The position numbers were made by a program, and so were the translations under genes. 64,000 nt of DNA, taken from Pseudomonas viridiflava (lineage in GTDB: Bacteria > Pseudomonadota > Gammaproteobacteria > Pseudomonadales > Pseudomonadaceae). The DNA lies in contig NZ_UWFA01000137.1 of assembly GCF_900601905.1 (NCBI RefSeq), positions 62,001 to 126,000 of the forward strand, written 5' to 3'. The notes under the pieces are model-generated. The model did no database searches. It saw nothing but the letters and a program-made list of their open reading frames with translations, and was not told the DNA's origin. Shown piece after piece: positions 18,579 through 29,767 of the stretch (its first letter is position 1; the number at the start of each line of letters is the position of its first letter).

Positions 18579-18622
18579 TTATGTGAACTGCTCGGCTCAG
18601 GGCATAACTGGCACAGTCCTAC

Positions 18623-20437
18623 ATGATCACCACCCCCGCCCTTCCACCCCGCCCACGCTGGCGCAGCCTTGCGCTATTGGCGCTGTGCCTTGCGCCGCTG
18701 TTGTGGCCGCTGGAGCATCTGGCCGAGCGTTATTACCGCAACGAGTTGGTCAGCCAGAACCGGCAGACCCTGGACCTGTACGTCGCCAACCTGCTGGGTA
18801 CGCTGCATCGCTATGAAACCCTGCCGCAGATCCTCAGCCAGTTGCCCGATTTACCCGCCGTGCTCAACGCGCCGCAGGATCAAGCCAGACAACAAACCGC
18901 CAACCGCCTGCTGGAAACCATCGTTCGCCAGACCGGCGCGGAAGTCATGTACTTGATGAACGCCGACGGCACCACGCTGGCGGCGTCGAACTGGGATAAA
19001 CGCGACAGCTTCGTGGGCCGCAACTTCGCCTTCCGCCCCTATTTCAGCGAGGCCATGGCGGGCAACCTGGGGCGCTTTTTCGGGCTGGGCACGACGTCGG
19101 CCAAACGCGGTTATTTCTTTGCCTCGGCGGTCCGCGACGGGGCGCGGGTGATTGGTGTGCTGGTGGTCAAGATCGACCTGGACCACACCGAAAACCTGTG
19201 GGGCAAAACGCCCGAACAGCTGCTGCTTACCGACCACAACGGCGTCGTCATCCTGACCTCAAGGCCCGAATGGCGCTTTCGCTCGACCCGTGCGCTGAGC
19301 GACGCAGAAAAACAGGCCATCGTCGCCATCCAGCCCTACCCGACGCGGGATCCAAGGCCGTTGCTGCTGGATGACAAAGCCTGGCTGACGCAGAACCAGC
19401 AAATCGCCGAAACCGGCTGGAGCGTGAATATTCTTGCCCCTCGGGCCTTGATTGATCGCCCGGTGCGCACCGTCGTGGCAGTGGGCGGCGCGACCTTGCT
19501 GGTGGTGATGCTGTTGCTGGGCATCATGATCCAGCGCCGTCGGCATTATCTGGACCGCATCGCCTTTGAAGCCCAGGCGCGGCGCGAGCTTGAGATGCGG
19601 GTAGTAGAACGCACCAGCGACCTTGAAGGCCTCAACAGTCGGCTGCGCCAAGAGGTGCTGGAGCGTGAACAGGCCCAACAGGAGCTGGTTCGCGCACAGG
19701 ACGAACTGGTCCAGGCGGGCAAGCTGTCTGCGCTGGGCACCATGTCGGCCAGCATCAGCCACGAACTCAATCAGCCGCTGGCGGCGATTCGCAGTTATGC
19801 CGAGAACGCCGAAGTGCTGCTCGATCATTCGCGTACCGACGATGCCCGTGGCAACCTCAAGCTGATCGGCGAACTGACCGGGCGAATGTCTTCGATCATC
19901 GCCCACCTGCGCGCCTTTGCCCGCCGCGACCGCCACGCACCGGAAAGCGTCGCCCTGCAACCTGCGCTGGACGACGCGCTGGCGTTATTGGCAAAGCGCC
20001 GCCGGGCCATGGAAGTCGAGCTGATCCGTGACCTGCCGGACGCTACTCTGTGGGTGCAGGCCGGTGAAACGCGCCTGCGCCAGGTGTTGGGTAACCTGCT
20101 GGCCAACGCACTGGATGCCCTGACGGAAAAAGGCCCGCCGCGCAAAATCTGGATCAGTGCCGAGCAGACCGCCGATGGCGTCAACCTGTTCATCCGCGAC
20201 AACGGGCCGGGCTTTTCTCAAGAAGCGCTGGCCCGGGCACGCGAGCCGTTCTTCACCACCAAGACCCGTACACAAGGACTAGGCCTGGGCCTGGCGATTT
20301 GCGATACGCTGATGCGCGCGCTGGGTGGCGAGCTGGTGTTCGACAACCACCCCACCGGGGGCGCAGTGCTGACGCTGCGTCTGCGTGACGGGGCGTCCGG
20401 CGTCAACCTACAACCGCCAGAGGATTTATCTGCATGA
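18623..20437 (+). CDS. dctB: DctB-like C4-dicarboxylate sensor histidine kinase
   Basis: A 604-residue membrane kinase. TM1 is near residues 14-32. A periplasmic double-PAS/Cache region runs to about 280 and includes AEVMYLMNADGTTLAASNWDKRDSFVGRNFAFRPYF, a typical DctB stretch. TM2 is near 283-303, followed by a coiled coil. The H-box is SASISHELNQPLAAIRSYAEN with the phospho-acceptor His380, then N, G1 (RDNGPGF) and G2 (GLGLGLAI) boxes. In the known system it senses succinate, fumarate or malate and phosphorylates DctD to switch on sigma-54 dependent dicarboxylate transport. No transporter gene is adjacent, so targets are elsewhere. Overlaps dctD by 4 bases. Confidence 0.92.
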   Translation: MITTPALPPRPRWRSLALLALCLAPLLWPLEHLAERYYRNELVSQNRQTLDLYVANLLGTLHRYETLPQILSQLPDLPAVLNAPQDQARQQTANRLLETIVRQTGAEVMYLMNADGTTLAASNWDKRDSFVGRNFAFRPYFSEAMAGNLGRFFGLGTTSAKRGYFFASAVRDGARVIGVLVVKIDLDHTENLWGKTPEQLLLTDHNGVVILTSRPEWRFRSTRALSDAEKQAIVAIQPYPTRDPRPLLLDDKAWLTQNQQIAETGWSVNILAPRALIDRPVRTVVAVGGATLLVVMLLLGIMIQRRRHYLDRIAFEAQARRELEMRVVERTSDLEGLNSRLRQEVLEREQAQQELVRAQDELVQAGKLSALGTMSASISHELNQPLAAIRSYAENAEVLLDHSRTDDARGNLKLIGELTGRMSSIIAHLRAFARRDRHAPESVALQPALDDALALLAKRRRAMEVELIRDLPDATLWVQAGETRLRQVLGNLLANALDALTEKGPPRKIWISAEQTADGVNLFIRDNGPGFSQEALARAREPFFTTKTRTQGLGLGLAICDTLMRALGGELVFDNHPTGGAVLTLRLRDGASGVNLQPPEDLSA

Positions 20438-21807
20438 CCGCCATCGACAGCAAGATCCAGGTAGTGCTGATCGACGACGACCCGCACCTGCGCCAGGCAT
20501 TGAGCCAGACGCTGGACCTGGCTGGACTGAAAGTCCTGACCCTGCCCGAAGCCAACGGCCTGGCCGCCCGCATCGAACGGGACTGGCCCGGCGTGGTGGT
20601 CAGCGACATTCGCATGCCGGGCATGGACGGCCTCGAATTGCTCAGTGACCTGCATGGCCGCGACCCTGAACTCCCGGTGTTGCTGATCACCGGTCATGGC
20701 GATGTACCGCTGGCGGTGCAGGCGATGCGGGCCGGGGCTTATGACTTTCTGGAAAAACCCTTCGCCAGCGACTCGTTGCTCGACAGCGTGCGTCGGGCCC
20801 TGGCCCTGCGCCGCCTGGTGCTGGATAACCGCAGCCTGCGGCTGGCATTGAGCGATCGCCAGCAACTGAGCGCGCGGCTGGTGGGCCAGTCCGCGCCGAT
20901 GCTGCGCTTGCGCCAGCAGATCGGGGCTCTGGCAGCGACCAAGGCGGATGTCCTGATCCTGGGTGAAACGGGCGCGGGCAAGGAAGTCGTGGCGCGGGCG
21001 CTACATGATCTGTCCAACCGGCGCACCGGGCCGTTCGTGGCAATCAATGCTGGCGCGCTGGCCGAGTCGGTGGTCGAAAGCGAGCTGTTCGGCCATGAGC
21101 CAGGGGCGTTTACCGGCGCGCAGAAGCGTCGCATCGGCAAGTTCGAGTTTGCCAACGGCGGTACGCTGTTCCTCGACGAAATCGAAAGCATGAGCATGGA
21201 CGTGCAGGTCAAACTGCTGCGCCTGCTGCAAGAGCGGGTAGTGGAACGCCTGGGCGGCAATCAACAGATTGCGCTGGATATCCGGGTAATCGCCGCCACC
21301 AAGGAAGATTTGCGCCAGGCGGCCGATCAAGGCCGCTTCCGGGCCGACTTGTATTACCGGCTCAATGTCGCGCCGCTGCGCATTCCGCCTTTGCGCGAAC
21401 GGGGCGAAGACGCGCTGATGCTGTTCCAGCATTACGCGGACGCTGCCAGCATGCGCCATGGCTTGCCCAAACATGAACTGCAGCCCGCACAACGCGCCCT
21501 GCTGCTGCGTCATAGCTGGCCGGGTAATGTCCGGGAACTGCAAAACGCAGCGGAACGCTTTGCCCTGGGCCTGGAACTCGCGCTGGAGGGAAACGAAGTG
21601 CCGGTAGTGCCGACCATCACCGGCGGCCTGAGCGAACAGGTCGAGAGTTTCGAGCGGGCCCTGATTGCCGCCGAGCTGACGCGCTCGCACACATCTGTGC
21701 GCAGCCTGGCTGAAGCTCTCGGTCTGCCGCGCAAGACCCTGCACGACAAACTGCGCAAACACGGCCTCAGTTTTGGCGGCGCTGCGGACGAGCAGAACGA
21801 AGAATGA
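20434..21807 (+). CDS. dctD: DctD-like sigma-54 dependent response regulator
   Basis: A 457-residue NtrC-class activator. Receiver domain 8-120 has acidic DDD at 14-16, phospho-acceptor Asp58 (VVVSDIRMPGMDG) and Lys109. The AAA+ domain has Walker A GETGAGKE (177-184), the sigma-54 contact loop GAFTGA (224-229) and Walker B LFLDEIE. The C-terminal Fis-type helix-turn-helix is VRSLAEALGLPRKTLHDKLRKHGL. It is co-transcribed with dctB. Phosphorylation should drive ATP-dependent opening of sigma-54 promoters of C4-dicarboxylate transport genes. Confidence 0.93.
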   Translation: MTAIDSKIQVVLIDDDPHLRQALSQTLDLAGLKVLTLPEANGLAARIERDWPGVVVSDIRMPGMDGLELLSDLHGRDPELPVLLITGHGDVPLAVQAMRAGAYDFLEKPFASDSLLDSVRRALALRRLVLDNRSLRLALSDRQQLSARLVGQSAPMLRLRQQIGALAATKADVLILGETGAGKEVVARALHDLSNRRTGPFVAINAGALAESVVESELFGHEPGAFTGAQKRRIGKFEFANGGTLFLDEIESMSMDVQVKLLRLLQERVVERLGGNQQIALDIRVIAATKEDLRQAADQGRFRADLYYRLNVAPLRIPPLRERGEDALMLFQHYADAASMRHGLPKHELQPAQRALLLRHSWPGNVRELQNAAERFALGLELALEGNEVPVVPTITGGLSEQVESFERALIAAELTRSHTSVRSLAEALGLPRKTLHDKLRKHGLSFGGAADEQNEE

Positions 21808-21817
21808 GGATCGCCTG

Positions 21818-22273
21818 ATGACACAAGAAGCCCGCGCGCTGGAACAGGTGCTGCACCAGGACATCCCGCTGACCCGGGAATTGGGCGTTAAAGTCTTGAG
21901 TTGGCAGGAGCACCAATTGCGCCTGCATCTGCCGCTGGCGCCCAACGTCAATCATAAAAGCACCTTGTTCGGCGGCAGCCTGTACTGCGGCGCAGTGCTG
22001 GCGGGTTGGGGCTGGTTGCATCTGCGTTTGCGCGAAGCGGGCATCAGCGACGGTCATATCGTGATTCAGGACGGGCAGATCAGCTATCCGCTGCCGGTGC
22101 GTGAAGACGCGGTGGCGATTTGCGATGCGCCGGATGCAGCGGCTTGGGATCGGTTTATCACCACTTACCAGCGCAGAGGTCGGGCTCGTTTGACCCTACC
22201 CACCCGAATCTTCGCCCAAGGCAGTGATCAGGAAGCTGTGCGGTTTATTGGGCAGTTTGTGGTGCATCGCTAG
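21818..22273 (+). CDS. YiiD-type hot-dog fold thioesterase domain protein
   Basis: A 151-residue protein consisting of a single hot-dog domain of the YiiD C-terminal (putative thioesterase) type. The central helix region NHKSTLFGGSLYCGAVLAGWGWLHLRL is diagnostic for the family. No acetyltransferase domain is present, unlike YiiD of enterobacteria. Substrate unknown. The start ATG is 7 bases after GAGGA, which overlaps the dctD stop; it is probably the third gene of that transcript. Confidence 0.8.
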   Translation: MTQEARALEQVLHQDIPLTRELGVKVLSWQEHQLRLHLPLAPNVNHKSTLFGGSLYCGAVLAGWGWLHLRLREAGISDGHIVIQDGQISYPLPVREDAVAICDAPDAAAWDRFITTYQRRGRARLTLPTRIFAQGSDQEAVRFIGQFVVHR

Positions 22274-22296
22274 CAGCGAGAACACAGATTTTTGCT

Positions 22297-22402
22297 GTGG
22301 GAGCGACCGGGGTGGCGCTGCACCTTGCTCGCGAAGAGGCAGCTAAAGCCTCCACATCTCCGAGGCTGAACCGACGATTTCGCAAGCAAGCTTGCTCCTA
22401 CG
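22297..22402. repeat. REP doublet with extended left arm
   Basis: The left arm GTGGGAGCGACC is followed by an extra GGGGTGGCGCTGCA before CCTTGCTCGCGAAG. The right arm TTTCGCAAGCAAGCTTGCTC is of ordinary length. The extra block closely matches that at 35105-35137. Confidence 0.75.
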
Positions 22403-22443
22403 GGTTCGATGATCGTCTGTCCCACGGGTGATCAGCGCCTACC

Positions 22444-23286
22444 TCAAGCCCTCGCCAACTCCAGCAGCTTTTCTTTCCACACGGCCCCAGCAGGCAAGGC
22501 CAGGAAAAACGGGTTAAGCAGCGATTCGCGGGCCGGGTAGCTGAACGCCTCGCCCGACAGCTCCAGCACTTCGCCGCCCGCACCCTCCAGCACGCCCTGG
22601 GCGGCGGCAGTGTCCCATTGCGAGGTCAGCGCCAGTCGCGGGTAACAATCAGCAGCCCCTTCGGCCAGCAGGCAGAACTTCAAGGAGCTGCCGATATTGG
22701 TCAACTGCAGCGGCCCCACCGCCGCCGACAACCCGGCCAGCAAACGCTCCTGCTCCGGGCTGGAATGGCGACGGCTGGCGACGACGGTGAAGTCATGCCC
22801 TTCGCCCGGTGTCTGACGCACGCTGATCGGCGTCAGGTGGTCATCGTCATCACTGCGCCAGGCGCCCAGACCCGCGCCGCCAAAGTAGCAGCGGTTGTTG
22901 GTCGGCATCGACACCACGCCGAACACCACGCGACCCTTCTCGATCAGCGCGACATTGACGGTGAATTCTTCGCTCCCGGAGATGAATTCCTTGGTGCCGT
23001 CCAGCGGATCAACCAGCCACCAGCGCTCCCAGCTCCCGCGTTCGCTCAGGGCAATGTCGGCGTCCTCTTCGGACAGCACAGGGATGTCCGGCGCCAACGC
23101 CAGCAAGCCTTCGGCCAGTAACTGATGGGCCGCCAGGTCGGCGGCCGTGACCGGTGAATCATCAGCCTTGGACATCACGGTCACATTGGCGCGCCAGTAC
23201 GGCAGGATCACTTCTCCGGCCAGTCGGCAAAGCTTGATGACAGGTTCCAGCAAAGGGTGTGGCAAATCGGTAAACACATCGCTCAT
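22444..23286 (-). CDS. cysQ: 3'(2'),5'-bisphosphate nucleotidase
   Basis: A 280-residue inositol-monophosphatase-fold enzyme that hydrolyses PAP to AMP and controls PAPS in sulfate assimilation. Metal-binding motifs: PVTAADLAAH, VLSEED, WWLVDPLDGTKEFI (D-P-L-D-G-T) and SQWDTAAAQGVLEGAGG (W-D). Start ATG at 23286 overlaps the nudE stop by 4 bases. The nudE-cysQ pairing is conserved in Pseudomonas. Confidence 0.95.
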   Translation of the reverse strand: MSDVFTDLPHPLLEPVIKLCRLAGEVILPYWRANVTVMSKADDSPVTAADLAAHQLLAEGLLALAPDIPVLSEEDADIALSERGSWERWWLVDPLDGTKEFISGSEEFTVNVALIEKGRVVFGVVSMPTNNRCYFGGAGLGAWRSDDDDHLTPISVRQTPGEGHDFTVVASRRHSSPEQERLLAGLSAAVGPLQLTNIGSSLKFCLLAEGAADCYPRLALTSQWDTAAAQGVLEGAGGEVLELSGEAFSYPARESLLNPFFLALPAGAVWKEKLLELARA

Positions 23287-23849
23287 GGCAAAAACAGTCC
23301 ACGCTGGGTCAATAGATCACGCGCCAGATAAAGCGCGGCCAAGGCACGGCCCTCACTGAACTGCGGGTGTTCAGTCAGGCTCGACAGTTCGCGCAGGTTC
23401 ACCTTATCCACGCGCATCGGTTCAGGCTCATCGCCTTCTAGGCGCTCTTCATACAGATCGCTCGCCAACACGACTTGAATCTTCTGGCTCATGTAACCCG
23501 GTGACAGCGACAGTTCGGTCAAGTGCTCAAGCTGGTGCGCGCCAAAGCCCGCTTCTTCCTTGAGCTCACGATTGGCAGCCGCCAGCACATCTTCACCCGG
23601 CTCGATCAAGCCTTTGGGCAGGGACAATTCGTATTCGTCGGTGCCGCCACAGTACTCTTCGATCAACACCGCATGATCAGCATCCAGCATGGCGACGATC
23701 ATCACTGCTCCATAGCCGTTGCCACGCCCGACCAGCCTCTCGTAAGTACGCTCCACGCCGTTGGAAAAGCGCAACTGCAGCTCCTCAACACGGAACAAAC
23801 GGCTACTGGCGACGATTTCACGGGCAAGTACGGTGGGTTTCTGGCGCAT
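23283..23849 (-). CDS. nudE: ADP compounds hydrolase NudE
   Basis: A 188-residue Nudix hydrolase with the full Nudix box GLIEPGEDVLAAANRELKEEAGFG (G-x5-E-x7-REL-x-EE-x-G). NudE acts on ADP-ribose, NADH and AP(n)A type substrates. An upstream hydrophobic strand (ALIEEYCGGTDEYELSLPKG) fits the family. First gene of the minus-strand pair with cysQ; divergent from the HAD nucleotidase, with a 115-base shared promoter region. Confidence 0.94.
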   Translation of the reverse strand: MRQKPTVLAREIVASSRLFRVEELQLRFSNGVERTYERLVGRGNGYGAVMIVAMLDADHAVLIEEYCGGTDEYELSLPKGLIEPGEDVLAAANRELKEEAGFGAHQLEHLTELSLSPGYMSQKIQVVLASDLYEERLEGDEPEPMRVDKVNLRELSSLTEHPQFSEGRALAALYLARDLLTQRGLFLP

Positions 23850-23964
23850 GACAAGCTCCTTGGCGGTGACGGAGTACTATACCGTGGCTTTTCCGATTGT
23901 CTGTGTCGGATATGCGTAGCAACATCTCCATAAACGACAGCCATCGACATCCAGCGAGACCCGA

Positions 23965-24627
23965 ATGCCTTTAATGCCCTGGCGCGACATCGATACCGTA
24001 TTGCTCGACATGGACGGTACCCTGCTCGATTTGCATTACGACGAACATTTCTGGCTCCAGCACCTGCCCCAGCGCTATGCCGAGTTGCACGGGATCAGCC
24101 ACGCGATGGCGTTGCTGGAGATGAAACCGTTGTTTGAGAAAAACGCCGGGACCCTGAACTGGTATTGCCTGGACTACTGGAGCGCCGAGCTCAAATTGTC
24201 AGTGCGCGACCTGAAACTGGAAACCGCCGAGCTGATTGCCCTGCGTCCGGACGCGGAAACCTTTCTGGCGGCGATCAAACAGGCGGGCAAACGGGTGATC
24301 ATGATCACTAACGCTCACCGCGACTCGCTGTCGCTGAAGATGGAGCGCATTGAGCTGGCGCCTTATTTCGAACGGCTGATCAGCTCCCACGACTACGGCT
24401 TCCCCAAGGAAAGCCCGCACTTCTGGGACGCGCTGCAGGCCGACATCAGCTTCGACCCGGCGCGCAGCCTTTTTATCGACGACACCTTGCCCATTTTGCG
24501 CAGCGCTCGCACCTTCGGCATTGACCATCTGCTGGCGGTCAGCGAACCCAACAGCCACAAAGGCCCGAAAGACACCGAAGAGTTTTCAGCCGTGATGGAT
24601 TATCGGGAGTTGATAGTAGGGTTGTAG
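23965..24627 (+). CDS. yrfG: GMP/IMP nucleotidase (HAD superfamily, YrfG)
   Basis: A 220-residue HAD-family phosphatase. Motif I is LLDMDGTLLDLHYD (nucleophile Asp15, Asp17). MITNAH is motif II, with a lysine in FPKESPHFWDAL (motif III), and FIDDTLPILRSAR is motif IV. The neighbourhood next to nudE matches other gamma-proteobacteria, where the enzyme dephosphorylates purine nucleotides. GCGAG precedes the ATG; ATG 23974 is an alternative. Confidence 0.9.
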   Translation: MPLMPWRDIDTVLLDMDGTLLDLHYDEHFWLQHLPQRYAELHGISHAMALLEMKPLFEKNAGTLNWYCLDYWSAELKLSVRDLKLETAELIALRPDAETFLAAIKQAGKRVIMITNAHRDSLSLKMERIELAPYFERLISSHDYGFPKESPHFWDALQADISFDPARSLFIDDTLPILRSARTFGIDHLLAVSEPNSHKGPKDTEEFSAVMDYRELIVGL

Positions 24628-24646
24628 TTATCTGGCGACACGGTCC

Positions 24647-24738
24647 TGTGGGAGCAAGCTTGCTTGCGAAGGCAATGTTTCAGGCACGAAATAGTTGCCG
24701 GGTGTACTGCCCCTTTCGCGAGCAAGCTCGCTCCCACA
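24647..24738. repeat. REP doublet (GTGGGAGCAAGCTTGCTTGCGAAG family)
   Basis: Arms GTGGGAGCAAGCTTGCTTGC and GCGAGCAAGCTCGCTCCCAC lie between convergent genes. Confidence 0.9.
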
Positions 24739-24757
24739 CATTCTCACCGGGTGTTGT

Positions 24758-25207
24758 TCACTCCGGAATCCGCAAACTCTGCCCCGGATAGATCTTGTTC
24801 ACATCCTTGAGCATCGGCTTGTTGGCGTCGAAGATTTTCTGATACTTGTTCGCATCGCCATACACGCGCTTGGAGATGGCGCTCAGGGTGTCGCCCTTCT
24901 CCACGGTCACGAACTTCGCCGCCGTGGCAGCTGCGGCACCAGCCGCGATGGTCATCTGGTCGTCGACCTTATCCACACCGCTGATATTGCCCAGGGTCAG
25001 CAAGATCTTTTCCTTCTCTTCCTGACTGGCCGCTTCGCCGGTGACGGTCACGGTGCTGCCTTCAACAGTCGTCTGGATATTGGGGTTGCCCAGCCCCACT
25101 TCAGATATGTGCTTTTTCAAGGCTTCATCCGAGGCACTGGCATCGCCGGGTGTAATTGCATCGAGGATCTTTTCCCCGGCTTCTTTAAGGAAACTGTAAA
25201 TACTCAT
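24758..25207 (-). CDS. BON and LysM domain protein (YgaU/Kbp type)
   Basis: A 149-residue protein. The BON domain spans about 25-90 (ISEVGLGNPNIQTTVEGSTVTVTGEA). The C-terminal LysM domain is at about 98-148 (FVTVEKGDTLSAISKRVYGDANKYQKIFDANKP, then IYPGQSLRIPE). It has no signal peptide, as in the E. coli homologue Kbp, a cytoplasmic potassium-binding protein. Start ATG at 25207 has GGAGA upstream; the longer open frame overlaps the LysR promoter and is not used. Divergent from the LysR gene with 147 bases between. Confidence 0.9.
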   Translation of the reverse strand: MSIYSFLKEAGEKILDAITPGDASASDEALKKHISEVGLGNPNIQTTVEGSTVTVTGEAASQEEKEKILLTLGNISGVDKVDDQMTIAAGAAAATAAKFVTVEKGDTLSAISKRVYGDANKYQKIFDANKPMLKDVNKIYPGQSLRIPE

Positions 25208-25354
25208 TGGCGTTCTCCGTTCGTTGTTATTTGCGTCCTGGATAGGTTGCATAGGTTCCGACGGAAGACTGAGAACTTGGTTCCGGAGACGGTTGCCCGC
25301 CCATCCGATGCCTCGACAGGCTAGAATCGCCGCTTGCAGTACACCGGAGCGAAT

Positions 25355-26242
25355 ATGGACATCAAACAACTAAAATTCCTCATCGCCCTCGATGAAACGA
25401 GGCATTTTGGCCAGGCGGCCGCGCGTTGCAACATCACTCAGCCCACGCTGTCGATGCGCTTGCGCAATCTGGAAGAAGAGCTGGAGTTGCCGCTGGTGGT
25501 ACGCGGTCAGCGTTTTGAAGGCTTTACCGCGCCGGGCGAGCGGGTGCTGGCCTGGGCACGTACGGTGCTGGCGGCCTACGACGGCCTGCAGGCCGAAGCT
25601 GCCGCCTGTCGCGGCCATCTGGTCGGCACGCTGCGCCTGGGCATGGTGCCGCTGTCGAGCTTTGACCCGCTGCCTCTGCTGCAGCGCTTGCACCAGACTC
25701 ACCCCAACCTGCGCTTCGAGTTGTCGTCGCTCAGCTCCGAGCAGGTCGTTGAGCAGTTGGCGAGCAACCGCATTGATCTGGGCGTGTCGTACATGGAGCG
25801 GCTGGACAACGACCGCTTCGATTCGCTGCCACTGGCTGAAACCCGCATGGCCCTGCTTTACGACCATCGCCACTTCGATTTCGGCGACGCGCCGCTGAAG
25901 TGGTCGGACCTGATCTCGCTCCCCCTGGGTCTGCTGACCAGCGGCATGCATTTTCGCCAGTCCATCGATAACAATTTCCACAGTCGCGGCCTGCAATTTG
26001 AACCCATGCTGCAAACCGATGCCGTTCATCAGTTGCTCCAGGCGGTTCATGGCGGCTTCTGCTGCGCGATCATGCCGCTGGACGGCGGCCTGGAAAATCT
26101 CACCGAGGATCTGCGCCTGCAACCCATCGACGACGCCCGCACCATGGCGCGTCTGGGGCTGATCATGCGGCGCAGCGCACCGCGCTCGGCGCTGGCCGAG
26201 GCGTGCTTCGCCCTCTACCAGAAAATCGCCGAGGGACATTGA
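25355..26242 (+). CDS. LysR-family transcriptional regulator
   Basis: A 295-residue regulator. The N-terminal winged helix (residues 1-60) contains FLIALDETRHFGQAAARCNITQPTLSMRLRNLEEELELPLVVR. An effector-binding domain (about 90-290) follows. It precedes fdhD and a formate-dehydrogenase-like gene on the same strand, with a 93-base gap, and probably regulates them. The effector is unknown. It looks OxyR-like at the start (MDIKQLKFLIALDETRHFGQAA), but no redox cysteine pair is visible in the OxyR position. Confidence 0.9.
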   Translation: MDIKQLKFLIALDETRHFGQAAARCNITQPTLSMRLRNLEEELELPLVVRGQRFEGFTAPGERVLAWARTVLAAYDGLQAEAAACRGHLVGTLRLGMVPLSSFDPLPLLQRLHQTHPNLRFELSSLSSEQVVEQLASNRIDLGVSYMERLDNDRFDSLPLAETRMALLYDHRHFDFGDAPLKWSDLISLPLGLLTSGMHFRQSIDNNFHSRGLQFEPMLQTDAVHQLLQAVHGGFCCAIMPLDGGLENLTEDLRLQPIDDARTMARLGLIMRRSAPRSALAEACFALYQKIAEGH

Positions 26243-26335
26243 TCGACGTCATCTATCAGTGCATTGGAACTAGCGATTAGACGTTATCCGACAACAGGCC
26301 TAGGCTAACGTCATATCACTCTGCCGGTATTCCCC

Positions 26336-27171
26336 ATGCACGCCAAGCGCACGGTCAGTACGGCGCCCGCCCAACAAACGCCCGCGCCCACAGCCAGCCA
26401 GTCCTATTGCTACTCCAACCTCGCTGCTGACGAGTCGGCCCCGGCTGACCTGGCTGAAGAAGTAGCCCTCGCGATTGCCTACAACGGCATCAGCCAGGCC
26501 GTCATGCTGGTGACCCCTACCGATCTTGAAGACTTCGTCGTGGGGTTCAGCCTGGGCAGCGGCATCATCGCTTCACCTGACGAAATCTACGACGTAAAGC
26601 TCAGCGGTTGTGGCTCGGCGCAGCAGGCAGAAGTCGAAATCGCCAGTCGCGCCTTCTGGGACCTCAAGCAGCAACGTCGCCAGATGGCGGGCACCAGCGG
26701 TTGCGGCCTGTGCGGCGTGGAAGCGGTCGAGCAGGCCTTGCCCGAGCTGAATGTGCTGCCCGGCGCCGCGCTGCCCCCTGCCGAATGGCTCGAAGGCTTG
26801 CGCCAGCGCATCGGTGAGTTTCAACCACTGGGGCGCCATTGCGGGGCTGTGCATGCCGCCGTGTTCATGGACGGCACGGGCCAATTGCTGCTGGGCCGCG
26901 AAGACATCGGCCGCCACAACGCCCTCGACAAGCTGATCGGCGCCCTGGTACGCCAGAACATTTCAATGACCGGCGGTCTCGCCATTGTCACCAGCCGCTG
27001 CAGCCTGGAGTTGATCCAGAAGGTGCTGCGTGCCGGCATTCAGACGCTGGTCAGTCTTTCCTCGCCCACCGGCCTCGCGCTGCAGTGGGCACGTCGTCAT
27101 AACCTGAACCTCATTCACCTGCCGCAACACAGTGCGCCGCGGGTTTACAGTCCCGCGATGGAGAATCAAGC

Positions 27172-27175
<4 letters not shown>
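26336..27175 (+). CDS. fdhD: FdhD, sulfurtransferase for formate dehydrogenase-type enzymes
   Basis: A 279-residue protein that transfers sulfur from IscS to the bis-MGD cofactor and so activates formate dehydrogenases. The swinging-loop cysteines are present in TSGCGLCGVEAVEQ (Cys123 and Cys126). RHCGAVHAAVFMD, GREDIGRHNALDKLIGA and VTSRCSLELIQKVLRAG are family motifs. Its stop overlaps the start of the oxidoreductase gene by 4 bases, which strongly links it to that enzyme. Confidence 0.95.
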
Positions 27176-29508
<2,333 letters not shown>

Positions 29509-29509
29509 T

Positions 29510-29549
29510 ATCTCTGGCAGGACCGGCTTTAGCCGGTCCTGCCAGAGAT
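29510..29549. repeat. Perfect 19-bp stem palindrome (compact REP relative)
   Basis: Arms 29510-29528 and 29531-29549 are perfectly complementary with a two-base TT centre. The core GGACCGGCTTTAGCCGGTCC matches the GGGACCGGCTTTAGCCGG arm of the REP doublet at 30746, here as a single self-paired unit. It follows the oxidoreductase stop by one base and may act as its terminator or 3'-end stabiliser, though there is no T-run. Confidence 0.85.
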
Positions 29550-29572
29550 GCGCAACCAGATCATTTCCCCGC

Positions 29573-29610
29573 CACAAAAAAAAGGCCCATTTCGCGAGAA
29601 ACGGGCCTTG
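29573..29610 (-). terminator. Intrinsic terminator facing the minus strand, no annotated gene upstream
   Basis: Read on the minus strand: stem AAGGCCCGTTTC / GAAATGGGCCTT (one G-T wobble) with a 4-base loop, followed by eight T residues (complement of the A-run ending at 29583). It is a classic terminator, but no minus-strand gene ends here. It implies a short transcript starting within 29612-29760. Confidence 0.75.
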
Positions 29611-29621
29611 ATCAAGTAATC

Positions 29622-29648
29622 TCAGACTGCCGAAAACAACTTAAGTTC
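29622..29648 (-). promoter_or_regulatory. AlgU/RpoE-type promoter on the minus strand
   Basis: On the minus strand the sequence reads GAACTT (29648-29643), a 16-base spacer, then TCTGA (29626-29622). This matches exactly the sigma-22 (AlgU) consensus known in Pseudomonas. It points at the minus-strand terminator only about 12 bases further on, so the RNA would be roughly 40-45 bases. Function unproven. Confidence 0.5.
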
Positions 29649-29767
29649 CCTAGCAAAAACAATAAGTTAGGTATTTGTGTGGCAGTCGTGTTACTCGTCG
29701 GATTTGCATTGCCACATTGCCTCGCTGACCTCAGCATCGGCGCCGTCATCCCTTTGAGGTTCATTCC

